NCBI GenBank assembly: GCA_963556255.1 | Contig: OY744604.1 | Span: 91,981,062 to 92,045,061, forward strand | Direction: 5' to 3' | DNA: 64,000 nucleotides | DNA from: Allolobophora icterica | Lineage: Eukaryota; Annelida; Clitellata; Crassiclitellata; Lumbricidae | Part shown: piece after piece, positions 30,481-39,992 of the stretch | Layout of the letters: the number at the start of each line of letters is the position of its first letter | Position numbering within the stretch: position 1 is the stretch's first letter | The notes under the pieces: model-generated | What the model saw: the letters and a program-made list of their open reading frames with translations, nothing else | What the model was told of the DNA's origin: nothing | Databases searched by the model: none | Translations under genes and position numbers: made by a program

Positions 30481-31400
30481 CACTGTTGGTATTGACGATC
30501 TGTAGCAAGCGGATCTGGCTGACCTTTCTGCATTGTCTAAGTATAACGATAAGAATAAATATCTTTTAACGTGTATAGATGTTTTTTTACAAATATGCTT
30601 GGGTTGTTCCGCTTAAATCAAAGACTGGAACTGGAAGCAGCTTGCCGACGCCTTGAAGGAATGCAATATTCCACACTGAAGCCTTTTCAACGTTGTTGTT
30701 CGATAGACATCCGGCACATTTACAAACTGATAAAGGTACAGAATTTCTTAACAAAACCTTTCAGGAGTTGTTGCATAGGAACGCTATAGCCTTCTATACC
30801 ACCGAAAACACCGATACAAAGGCCTCAGTCGTTGAAAGGTTTAATCGCACGCTTTAAACAAAGATATGGAAGTATTTCACATACAAAAACAACACATCGT
30901 TATACAGATGTTTTACAAGATTTGGTACACTCGTATAATAACACATATCATAGAAGTATAGCTATGGCACCCAGTCAAGTGACCAAAGAAGACGAATCCG
31001 CTATTAGAAAACGCATGTATGGAGCAAAAAAGAGACCTGCAACGTGGAAATATAGTATAGGTGACAAGGTGAGAATAAGCAAAGCTCGAATTGCATTCAA
31101 AAAGGGCAACCTACCTTCTTGAACCGAAGAAATTTTCACAATTGATGCACGAATACCTTCAGATCCAATCACATATGAATTGGTAGATTTAAACGGAGAG
31201 AAAATGAAAGGTAAATTCTACGAAGAGGAATTGCAGAAGATTTTGAAAGAAGACGATGTTTACAAAATAGAATTTTTTTTAGAAAGTCGTAAGCGCGGAG
31301 GGAAAACCGAATATTTGGTTAAATGGCGAGGATATGACAATAATTTTAATTTTGGACAACTGATATATTCAAGTTGTAGATGTTTGATTGTTCATTCAAA
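30481..31400 (+). pseudogene. Polinton retroviral-type integrase with chromodomain
   Basis: The DDE core is visible in pieces: QADLADLSAL with the first Asp (30506-30535), TDKGTEF with the second Asp (near 30727), KASVVERFNRTL with the Glu (near 30830). Then VHSYNNTYHRSIAMAPSQV, an SH3-like segment WKYSIGDKVRISK, and a C-terminal chromodomain YLVKWRGYD (31312-31338). It would join element ends to host DNA. Broken by a stop at 30503 in place of a conserved Trp, a shift in T7 near 30584, a 44 bp insertion at 30633-30676, a shift near 30860 and a stop near 31121. Confidence 0.88.
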
Positions 31401-31586
31401 GAAAGTACTTTGGAGACCTTACACCGTTTGTTGTAACATGGCGCACTTTTACCTGACATTACCGAGTAATAGTTCTATGCACTACTATCCTAACAACACG
31501 CTTACACATTATACGACGCGGCTAGAAAATGGTATATCGCTGTCCGGCGATTGGGAATTTTTTTGGTCGCAATACAATTTTATTCC

Positions 31587-31828
31587 GGATATTTCTATAG
31601 CACCTCTCGAAATCTACTACTACTCAGAGGCGCTCCCGACTACAGCATTTGACTCTGTGCCGGAATTTTCACGCCGAAGCGCCACGAGCAATTGCGAGTG
31701 AAGGACTTGCCCAAGGTCCGTACGCAGCGGCTAGAGTGGGATTCGAACCTGCAACCCTCCGGTCACACGGCCCCGAACTTACGACCACGCCACCACGCCC
31801 CACGACTGGGGCGTGGTGGCGTGGTGGC
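31587..31828 (-). mobile_element. tRNA-type SINE with LINE-D-like tail
   Basis: On the minus strand the head contains a box-B-like GGTTCGAATCC (around 31740), then CTTGGGCAAGTCCTTCACT, and the tail GGGAGCGCCTCTGAGTAGTAG with a GGTGCTATAGAAAT end. The tail matches the 3' end of LINE-D, so LINE-D machinery may have mobilised it. At the head lies a perfect 19 bp inverted repeat (31784-31802/31807-31825) with a 4-base loop. It sits in the penton gene. Confidence 0.8.
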
Positions 31829-31977
31829 GCACCTGGTTCAATTTAAATAAGCTTGATGGGCGAGTCATATACACACAGACTATAGAAAGGAATGGTGTCA
31901 TATCTCATCCACATGGTATGTTTGAATTGACTCCGAGCTATTACAACTCACCGACGGATCTCTTAGAAACGTTCAAC

Positions 31978-32348
31978 CAGTGGCGTCACTAGGGCTGGTG
32001 TCACCCGGTGCGGTAAGTTATGGTGTCACCCTCAAAAAAAGATGACCTTTTTTTAGGGATTTAGGAATTCTTCTCCCAAAAATTTTTCTTTCAGGATTTC
32101 ATCTCCCAAGAAAGTTGATGACTTTTTTTTTTTAGTCATCCCGCCTCTTTTTTTACTTTTAACATATGCTTCTTTTTCCGGTCTCTAACCATAATGCCAT
32201 TACCTATTTACCTTTTCCAGGAATTCGTCTGCCAACAACAGTTTTACCTTCCCTTAAAAAAATTTACATTTTTCATCTTGGGTGTCACCCCCTCTGAGGG
32301 AGTCACCCGGTGCGGTCCGCACCCCCGCACCCCCTAGTGACGCCACTG
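31978..32348. mobile_element. hAT-type MITE in penton gene
   Basis: A 371 bp element with terminal inverted repeats CAGTGGCGTCACTAGGG / CCCTAGTGACGCCACTG, and an 8 bp target duplication CGTTCAAC at 31970-31977 and 32349-32356. Both features are those of hAT elements. No coding capacity. It contains an internal duplication of the GGTGTCACCC phrase. Confidence 0.95.
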
Positions 32349-32868
32349 CGTTCAACGAACATAATATTATAGAAGAGACGGCTTTTAAGCATGACAACAT
32401 GAATTCTACAGAGTTTAAATATAACGATATCACGAAACGTGTCAGTGCGGTCATTTTTAAAGATACGCTCATATACTTCTCACCTCGTCTGTGTGCAATG
32501 CTTGGTATATCCGAAAGCCAGCTTCCGTTGACGAATCCGAATACTACACCATTACTCTGGGAAGCCGATCAGAGATGTGACCTAAATAGAGGGTTTTCTT
32601 CCATGTACGTATATTGTAACGTCTTGGAGCACATCCCCGTGGGTGATACAAAAGCTCCGTTACTTCGTATCGTTCATGTGTCGGGTAAAAGCGGTGACAA
32701 CATATATACGATATATGAAAAACCCGTCTACGACCCACTGCAACGGAAAAACTTTGACTCTATAGAAATAGATATAAGGACGGATACTGGTAAACCCACA
32801 CCATTCGAATACGGGAAGGTGATGGTTACACTTCATTTTAGACTTTGTAAAATTCCATATCTTTTACA

Positions 32869-33204
32869 ATGAAAAGGCAATTTTGCTGCGATGCGAGTCG
32901 ACTCGCGTACGAAGATTATTATCTGCAGCAGAGTGGTAATGGTATGCCCATATTCCAAGGCGCGCGCATGCAGCGTGGTCATGGGCTTGGAAGTTTTCTG
33001 AGCGGTTTTTTCAGTAGCGCTTGGCCATTGATTCAAACTGGGGCTAAATCGTTTGGAAAACACTTTTTGAGAACCGGGTTGCAGATTGCCAATGACGTTG
33101 TGGAGGGTCAACAATTTAAAGACTCTAGCAGAAGACGTATTCCAGAAGGTATAAAAGCTTTGACCTCGTCCAACGACTTCAATAGGGCCTACCCAAAGTG
33201 GTAG
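32869..33204 (+). CDS. Small Polinton protein, glycine-rich amphipathic
   Basis: An open 111 aa frame whose ATG overlaps the penton stop. Features: LAYEDYYLQQSGNGMPIF, RMQRGHGLGSFLSGFF, a hydrophobic WPLIQTGAKSFGKHF segment and a basic C terminus (SSRRRIPEG). This protein type sits between penton and major capsid in many Polintons. Similarity to adenovirus minor capsid proteins such as pVI has been proposed for comparable positions; I cannot confirm that here. The frame is intact. Confidence 0.7.
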   Translation: MKRQFCCDASRLAYEDYYLQQSGNGMPIFQGARMQRGHGLGSFLSGFFSSAWPLIQTGAKSFGKHFLRTGLQIANDVVEGQQFKDSSRRRIPEGIKALTSSNDFNRAYPKW

Positions 33205-33282
33205 TGGAAGGAAGCGGCTGATAAGGACGCTAAATAGGCCTATTAAAAGAGTGAAACCCGACATATTCGACAAAGTTTAAGT

Positions 33283-35545
33283 ATGGCATTTGTTCATCCA
33301 CAATCTTGTGAGTGCACAAAGAGCGAATTGGATCTGTTTATCGTACCTCCAACGCAGACTAGTATAGAGAGTGGTGCATATGTCGAATATAATCCAATAG
33401 CCACAATTTCACAGGGGACACCTATAGAATTTAGTATTACAGGAGCCGGACAAGACTATCTCGACTTGTCAAACACACAGCTATATGTTAGAGCGCAAAT
33501 TATAAAGGCAAACAACGAACCTCTAACCCATAGTTCGAGAATTCGTGACTTTCGGATTTAAAATTCGTAAAAATTCGCGAATTTTTCCTCTATTTTAAAA
33601 TTCGTAAAAATTCGTAAAAATTCGTTGGGCCATTGTTTTAGCCTTTTTTTTACATTGACAGTGGGTTTTTGCAAAAACAGCGTAAGCAACAACAACAAAT
33701 GTGCAACGTCATGATTGTTGTGTTAAGCTTCTGCTTAGAATTTAATGTAAAATTCAATATAAAAGTTTATTACGTAACGAGTTAATTTAGTTAAAATCTA
33801 TTTTTTTAAAGATTAAAGAACATGGACCGGAGTTTAAGTATGTAGTAATTTTGGAGGAGAAGGACAAGGTAATCCAAAAAACAGTGTTATTTTTGTGACA
33901 AGGAATTTGTTGGTTGTTCTGCCGGCATTAGGGAGCATTTGCATGGCGAAAATACAGATATCAGAGTCAATTGGGAGCAGTGGGCTGTTCCTGACTCAGA
34001 ATCAGAGGACGATGAAGTAGAAGACACAGCTCAGTGAACGTTGCCCACCCTTTTTAGCCATGTTTGGTTGGAAGCTGTGTTAGTGGCTGACTGGTGACAC
34101 TGGAGCTGCATGGGGCTCTGGTGGTTTTTCGTTTTGCTGACTGACACTCACAGTCACACACCCCAACTATGATAGAAATCGAAGTTCAAGACTCCATGTA
34201 GAACAGTAACTGCGTATCAGTATTACTGTGTTGCTAGTCAGATATCTTTTACGGCTGATTGATTGCCTATGACATTAACATTTACTTGCTTAAAAAGTTC
34301 AAAAGTAAACAAATAATAAAATTCGTTGCCATGGCACAGAATTCTATTATTTTATTATTTTACGAATTTTTACGAATTTTAAAACTGCAGTTTTAAAATT
34401 CGTGAAAATTCGTGAATTGTAAAAATTCTTAAAATTCGTAAAATGCGAATTCTCGAACTATGCTCTAACCGATGATCATGTTGGACCGATCAACTTATTT
34501 TTGCATAGTCTTTTTTCGGAAGTTGACATCAGTTTAAACGACACCCTTGTGACACCTTCAAATAACACTTATGCTTATCGCAGTTACTTGGAAACTATTC
34601 TAAGCTACGGTGATGCAGCCAAAACCTCACAGCTTACCTCACCCTTGTATTACAAGGACATTGCAACTCATTTCGAAGATGCTAATCCGCACGACGCCAA
34701 TGCTGGAAACCTTGGATTAAAGAAACGCAGTACATTTACAGACGAAGGACGTGTTGTCGACATGCTAGGATCTATTCATAGCGATCTATTTTTTCAGGAT
34801 CGTTTTATTCCTAACGATATTAATATAAGAGTGCGTGCGACTTGTTAGAAATAAAGATGCATTCTGTCTCATGTCGTCCGTTAACGGAACTGCATATAAA
34901 GTTCGAATTCTAGAATGCAAGTTATATGTGAGCAAAGTAAAGCTTAGCCCCTCGGTGTTTCTTACACACGCGAAAGCGCTTGAACAGGGAAATGTAAAAT
35001 TTCCTGTTAGAAGAGCAGTTTGCAAGACGTTTACCATACCGAGAGGTAATCTGGATGCAACTCAAGAAAGTCTTTTCTCTGTGCAGTTACCTACTAGAAT
35101 CGTCATAGGGTGTGTGGACAATGATGCATTTAACGGCAGCTATACAAAGAATCCGTTCAACTTTAAGCATATGCACCTGTCTCAGTTAAAGGTATATTTG
35201 GACGGTCAACAGCAATCTGTGAAACCTTTGGAACTAAATTTTGCCAACAATCAGTTTATCAATGCATACGCTTCATTATTTATGGGAACGGGAAAGTGGA
35301 TGAGAGACGAAGGAAATCTAATATCCAGAGAGGACTTTCCTGGTGGATATGCCCTTTATGCATTCGACTTGACTGCTGATTTAGCCGAGGGTGATCATTT
35401 TAATCTGATTAAACAAGGTAATATTCGTCTGGATATGAAATTTGCCCAAGCTCTAGCCAATACCATCGTTATAGCGTTTGCAGAATTTGAGAATATTTTG
35501 GAAATTGATCGATCAAGAAATATCATTTTCGACTACAAGAACTGA
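33283..35545 (+). pseudogene. Polinton major capsid protein, split by hAT MITE and a frameshift
   Basis: The N-terminal frame (33283-33528) starts MAFVHPQSCECTKSELDLF and has SGAYVEYNPIATI and LDLSNTQLYVRA. After the MITE it continues with LFSEVDISLNDTLVTPSNN and YRSYLETILSYG (34501-34848), then, one base out of frame near 34830, as the 236 aa frame to 35545 (VKFPVRRAVCKTF, IVIGCVDNDAFNGSYTKNPF, GYALYAFDLTAD). This is the double jelly-roll capsid protein of Polintons by family knowledge. Apart from MITE and shift the gene looks complete, about 445 codons. Confidence 0.9.
33529..34462. mobile_element. hAT-type MITE in major capsid gene, with BED-finger relic
   Basis: A 934 bp element with inverted ends CATAGTTCGAGAATTCG / CGAATTCTCGAACTATG and an 8 bp duplication CTCTAACC (33521-33528, 34463-34470). 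Subterminal AAATTCGTAAAAATTCG repeats occur on both sides. Around 33870-34035 the + strand encodes CYFCDKEFVGCSAGIREHLHG, a C2-H2 pattern like a BED zinc finger, followed by an acidic tail and a stop. So it derives from an autonomous hAT whose transposase began with a BED finger. Confidence 0.93.
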
Positions 35546-35547
35546 AA

Positions 35548-36000
35548 ATGAATGGACGTAGAATTGAGGCGATACTAATGAAAGATGCAAAGTGTGGACC
35601 TATGTTTTTGGGTGTGTTTGCGTGTGATCGTCTACCTACATCCTTGAACCAAAGTGGCCCTCTGCTAATGGTCTGTAACACAGATCCGCACGACAAACCT
35701 GGCGCGCATTGGATCGTCTTATACATTGAAAATTCATCCTATGGCGAATACTTTGACTCTTTTGGAAGACCTCCCGATACACCATTTGGAACATTTTTGA
35801 ATCGTCATTGTGTAAACTGGATATTTAGCGAGAGACATTTACAAAGTACTGTTAGTCGTTTTTGTGGACACTATTGTATATTTTACTGCTTACATAGAGC
35901 TAGAAATAAGAACGTTCATGCTATTACCAATCTGTTAACTTCTGACACCGGACTAAATGATTATCTGGTTCATACCCATGTTTGTAAAACTTATAAATAA
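35548..36000 (+). CDS. Polinton adenain/Ulp1-type cysteine protease
   Basis: An open 150 aa frame immediately after the major capsid. It has CGPMFLGVFACDRLP near the N terminus, the catalytic His in PGAHWIVLY (near residue 52), an acidic residue in YFDSFGRPP, and the catalytic Cys in GHYCIFYC (near residue 110). This is the adenovirus-protease fold, which cleaves capsid precursors in Polintons. It is not a host SUMO protease: size, order and neighbours are those of the element. No disruption is visible, so it is the best-preserved gene of the element. Confidence 0.9.
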   Translation: MNGRRIEAILMKDAKCGPMFLGVFACDRLPTSLNQSGPLLMVCNTDPHDKPGAHWIVLYIENSSYGEYFDSFGRPPDTPFGTFLNRHCVNWIFSERHLQSTVSRFCGHYCIFYCLHRARNKNVHAITNLLTSDTGLNDYLVHTHVCKTYK

Positions 36001-36240
36001 AGAAGTCCTTGTTTCATTTTAATAAACTTTATGTTCTGCTTGTCTTTTTATTATTTGAATATACTTAAAATAAAATACATATTTTTAAACTTGTTAAAAT
36101 ACTTTTTAAAATACGTTTATTCAACATCTGAAATATGCTGCTCCAATAATATAATTAAAATAACTCGTGTAAGAGTACAACTTAGAATTCAAATATAATT
36201 AAAATATATTAAATATAATTAAAAGAATTAACTGCATCAG
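36001..36240. other. Polinton right interior, AT-rich
   Basis: AT-rich spacer with AATAAA signals just after the protease and runs of ATAATTAAAATA. No gene. Confidence 0.6.
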
Positions 36241-36464
36241 AACATATGCGCCATCCGGAGAGACTGCACAGAAACATGTGCTCGAACGTTAAAGACTGCC
36301 CAGAAACATAATTCGACTCCAACGCTAAAGACTGCACAGAAACATATACTCCAACGCTAAAGACTGCACAGAAACATAGGCCTATACTCGAACGCTAAAG
36401 ACTGCACAGAAACATATACTCGAACGCTAAAGACTGCACAGAAACATATATATAGTTCACTACT
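36241..36464. repeat. Polinton right terminal inverted repeat with about six subrepeats
   Basis: About six copies of the 32 bp unit ACTCGAACGCTAAAGACTGC + ACAGAAACAT, the most distal ones nearly identical, ending in the 20 bp tip. Followed by ATCGTC. Confidence 0.92.
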
Positions 36465-37747
36465 ATCGTCCCATCTCCAATCTTTCCTTTCTTTCTAAAT
36501 TAACAGAACGAATTGTCCTTTCTCGGCTAAATGACTACCTCTCTTCAAACTCACTTCTTAACACCCACCAATCTGGCTTCACTACACACCACTCCACAGA
36601 AACTTTACTTGCCTCTCTTTACAAAAAAACTGGGCTCTGCCGTCAGCCATCAACAAGTCTCCAGCCTCTGTCTTCCCGATCCTTCTCTGTTAAAGCCTTC
36701 ACCCACTGCTCACAACACCTCCCTCTTTCCTGTGGTATCCCTCAAGGCTCCGTCCTGGGTCCACTACTTTTCATCCTTTATACCACACCTTTAAGCCATC
36801 TCATAAAATCCTCCTCTGTCGACCAACATCTCTATGCAGATGACACCCAACTTTTCATATCATTCTCTCCAGGCTCTTTTTCCACCGCCATCACCCAAGT
36901 ACTCAACGTGGTAAACCTTATTTCACAATCGATGTCATCCAATCTCCTCTGCCTTAACCCTTCCAAAACTGAATTCATCATCCTAGGCCTCCCTGATCAA
37001 ATCAAGGAAATACCTGATCTTTCCATAAACATTTCGACTAACTCATCGTCTCTCACCTTCACCTCTGACTCCCCTGTCCGCAATCTTGGTATTACTTTTG
37101 ATCCACACCTCTCCTTCTCTAACCACATCTCCAACCTCTCGCGCTCCTGCTTCATGCACATTCGTGACCTCCGACGCATTCGGCCCATGCTCGACCTTAA
37201 AACTGCCTCCACCATTGCAACCTCCATTGTTCATTCAATGCTTGATTACTGCAATTCTCTTTTCCTCAACCTTGAATTCACTCAAATCAAGCGTCTACAG
37301 CTTATCCAAAACTCACTAGCCAGAGCTGTCACTAGAACGCCAAAACATCATCATATCACTCCCGTCCTCAAATCACTCCATTGGTTAAAAATCCCAGAGA
37401 GAATCCACTTCAAAGTTCTATCACTAACCTACAACTCCCTACAATATTCCCAGCCCAAGTACCTTCGTGATCTCTTTACCATTCAGACAACCCGCTCCAC
37501 CCGATCATCGTCCTACCTCAGTCTTTCTCGACCCTCAGTCACTACGTACCTCAAGTTCTCCAACCGAGCCATATACAACACAGCACCACGCCTCTGGAAA
37601 GATCTCCCCCTGAATTCCGCAGTTTCTCAGTGCCTCCATCATCATTGCAACCTGTCCTTCATCCTCATCCTCATGTTCCTCTATCTATCGCCCTCGGGCT
37701 TTCCACTCAAAACTGAAGTCTCACCTTTACAAGTACTCCTACCCTGA
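36465..37747 (+). pseudogene. LINE-B RT, thumb and C-terminal domain
   Basis: A frame of 87 aa (36531-36794) and one of 279 aa (36908-37747) show [15 protein letters not shown] (motif B), LYADDTQLF (motif C), [39 protein letters not shown]. Between HQQVSSLC and SFSVKA, near 36675, an internal deletion with frameshift has removed RT motif A, including its catalytic Asp. The copy was therefore inactive whether or not the Polinton had inserted. Confidence 0.88.
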
Positions 37748-37821
37748 CTCATCTGATCCTCCGCCTTCCAATTCTTCTCGCCGTAAACGACACCCGCCTT
37801 GACAGCTGCTCTGCCTCTCCT

Positions 37822-38226
37822 GATCTGGTACCCTGGAAATCGGACCACTATCTGGAAACTGATCTGGTACCCTGGAAATCAGACTTGGACCTCTTTTGGA
37901 CTACTTTCTGGAAACCCCCTTTGATTTGGTTTGGCCTCCTGGAAATCGGACTTGGACCTCTTTTAGACCACTCTCTGGTACCCTGGAAATCGGACTTGGA
38001 CATCTTTCGGACTACTCTCTGAAAATCTCCTTTGATTTGGTTTGGCCTCATGGAAATCAGACTTGGACCTCTTTTGGACCACTATCTGGAAACTGATCTG
38101 GTACCCTGGAAATCAGACTTGGACCTCTTTTGAACTGCTCTCTGGAAACCCCCTTTGATTTGGTTTGCCTCCTGGAAATCGGACTTGGACCTCTTTTGGA
38201 CTACTCTCTGGAAACCCCCTCTGATC
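37822..38226. repeat. Minisatellite in LINE-B 3' UTR
   Basis: About seven imperfect units built from CTGGAAATCGGACTTGGACC, TCTTTTGGACTACTCTCTGG and AAACCCCCTTTGATTTGGTT, with unit lengths of roughly 50-110 bp. Copy 3 at 44.5 kb lacks the expansion, so it arose after this insertion or in its lineage. Confidence 0.85.
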
Positions 38227-38378
38227 TGACGTAGCGCTCGTGAATAGGCTGGTGTCCTGCGCTTGACCTTCGAGTGGCACGTTAGAAGTTTGGAGATTGC
38301 GATTACGATTCAAAGGTTCCAAACTATCCACTGGGTCGGCAAGATCATGCCAGATTTTACCGGTATCTGGTAAGTATA

Positions 38379-39250
38379 GTGAGCAAGCTATTGGCCATTC
38401 CCAGACTCCAGTCTGGGACTGCTGCTGTCTTGGTAGATGGGTGTTTGGCTGAGATCAGATGTTGGAATTTGAAAGACAGAACTGTGGTCATGTGTTCGAC
38501 ACATTTAGCATCGAGTAGGCAGACACGGGTTGCATGGCGGTGCCTTGCAAAAGTTTTCCATCAATCTGGAAAACGAAATCAGGAATGGACCTCTTGAACT
38601 TGCCTTTCGACATTATGTTTCTGAAATTGTTCTGAATGAGGTATTTTCACTGCAAACTTTCATTCTGCAAGGTCTTCAGAATTGAAACTCTTCATTCATT
38701 TCCGTGACTTCTGGCCCGTTAATCGATCAGGCCTGGTGTCGCACAGCCAGTTAGGACAAAGATGCAGTTCAGGTACCCAGAGCCATTTCCCCGCGAGGGT
38801 TGGATAGCATGTTACCACAACCTACATGAAGTAGGCCTACTGGTTCACCTGTTCGTCAATTCAATCTTCAATTCTTGAAGGCAATCCATATTTACTCCGA
38901 TAAGGAAGTCTCACAGGTCGCCATAAGAGCAGTTTCCAGAGACCTTTGGTATTTGTCGGAGACTTTGGTCTGCCTCGACCTTTTTGACGATTCAGTCACC
39001 GTCGACGAAAACAGCGCATGGTCTACACTCTACAGCATGCACGACAATCAGGGATCAATTCTTTACGAACTCCCAGAGACTTCCTCCCATACATTATCCA
39101 CCTACAAAAAAGCACTACCCCATTTATTCACTACTGCTACCACCAAACTTTTCCAGATCCTTGGATTGGATTGTTGGGTGACGCTTTTCATTATCAAGAC
39201 CGGCAACAAAGGGAGTCGGGACAATCATACAGTGAGGTGAAATACATCAT
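38379..39250 (+). pseudogene. Unclassified transposase-like fragment (same family as 55.6-57.5 kb)
   Basis: Frameshifted + strand coding: WNLKDRTVVMC then FDT (near 38490), ELAFRHYVSEIVLNEVF (near 38600), VTSGPLID, and an open 121 aa frame (38875-39240) with AVSRDLWYLSETLVCLDLFDDSV. I recall a family in invertebrate genomes with the order FDTTxSNTG, [AC]xRHHxxE, PGxxHxARWM, RHLWYLxEELxxLALFD. The conserved acidic residues suggest an RNase-H-like transposase (inference). No superfamily is assigned. No terminal repeats are found here. Confidence 0.5.
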
Positions 39251-39258
39251 ATAGGACC

Positions 39259-39506
39259 CAGGGGCGGATCCAGGGGGGCAATCCGGCCATGGCCCCCCAT
39301 TTGAAATTTAGTTTGTAATTTTACACAGGCGTGTTATGATTTAGATGATGTTTACACAGGCGTGGCCCCCCGTATGCGGGGATGAGTAGAATATACACAG
39401 GACGTGTGGTCGGTTGTTGGTAAACTGATTCCTCTCCCAGAAGATGGTTGGCATGTATGTATACTTTTTTGGCCTCCCCCCGACAGACCTTCTGGATCCG
39501 CCCCTG
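39259..39506. mobile_element. hAT-type MITE
   Basis: A 248 bp element with ends CAGGGGCGGATCCAG / CTGGATCCGCCCCTG and flanking TAGGACC(C) duplicates at 39252-39259 and 39507-39514. Interior is non-coding with a GCGTGGCCCCCCGTATG stretch. Confidence 0.9.
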
Positions 39507-39928
39507 TAGGACCCTTAGAGTGACGAACGATGTGGAGGAGAAAGGAGTGGCTCTCATGCACTCCTGCAATGAAACCCTGGTCCGAAATGAGGAAGAGAAG
39601 CAATTTTGTTCTTAAAATGGTCGAGTACCATCCAAAAATAAATTCCCAAAAGCACAACACGTAATAAATAAATATAAATGGCAAAGAATTCAAGAATTTT
39701 TATTTGATTTTGCTTGATTTTTCATGTTTAAGTGTTGAAATTGTTTAGATTTTTGTAAATTACAATGTATCACATTGTTTTCTAAGTGATAATTCTTCCC
39801 GGGCTTTGCGCAAGTTCTAAGTCTATTACAATTTTCATATAATTTGCAAATGTTAATGTTTCTCAAGGTGGAACACAAAAATAACCTGGCCGATATAAAT
39901 TTTGAAACTTGAAAATTTAAGACACACC

Positions 39929-39929
<1 letters not shown>

Positions 39930-39992
<63 letters not shown>
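39930..39992. repeat. (TA)n microsatellite
   Basis: TA array directly abutting the mariner element, which uses TA as its target. Confidence 0.95.

Larger units (their letters stand above)
31438..32872 (+). pseudogene. Polinton minor capsid (penton) protein, interrupted twice
   Basis: The N terminus MAHFYLTLPSNSS, with YYPNNTLTHYTTRLE and GISLSGDWE, is the known start of Polinton penton proteins. The body continues between the SINE (31587-31828) and a hAT MITE (31978-32348), and then as the 196 aa frame to 32872 (FSPRLCAMLGI, VYCNVLEHIPVGD, APLLRIV, KNFDSIEIDIRTDTGKP). Pentons cap the vertices of the icosahedral shell. Without the two insertions the frame appears to be largely open; I have not joined it. 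The 3' end overlaps the next start codon. Confidence 0.85.
27847..36464 (+). mobile_element. Polinton/Maverick element (adintovirus-like), 8.6 kb, decayed
   Basis: The ends are exact: AGTAGTGAACTATATATATG on the left, its reverse complement on the right, 5'-AG...CT-3' termini and a 6 bp duplication, all as known for Polintons. The gene order on the + strand is packaging ATPase, small basic protein, unknown protein, integrase, penton, small protein, major capsid, protease. No protein-primed DNA polymerase B is visible, and the element is about half the usual 15-20 kb. It carries a SINE and two hAT MITEs in the capsid genes. Most genes have stops or shifts, so it is an old, non-mobile copy. Confidence 0.95.
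36465..38310 (+). mobile_element. LINE-B copy 2, 3' part (after Polinton)
   Basis: The LINE resumes at the target duplication with [16 protein letters not shown] and runs through the RT palm, thumb, C terminus and a 3' UTR that matches the end of copy 3 at 44.5-44.6 kb (CTCGTGAATA phrase). The 3' UTR contains an expanded minisatellite. Confidence 0.9.

Noticed and set aside
31720..31760. tRNA gene
   Set aside because: Only a box-B-like T arm is present; the context is a SINE head and no cloverleaf can be formed.
35548..36000. Host SUMO/Ulp1 protease
   Set aside because: Short, intronless, directly behind the Polinton capsid gene and within its terminal repeats; it is the element's own protease.
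29364..36000. Live virus genome
   Set aside because: The element is flanked by a target duplication in a LINE, lacks a polymerase and has stops, shifts and three insertions, so it is an old genomic copy.
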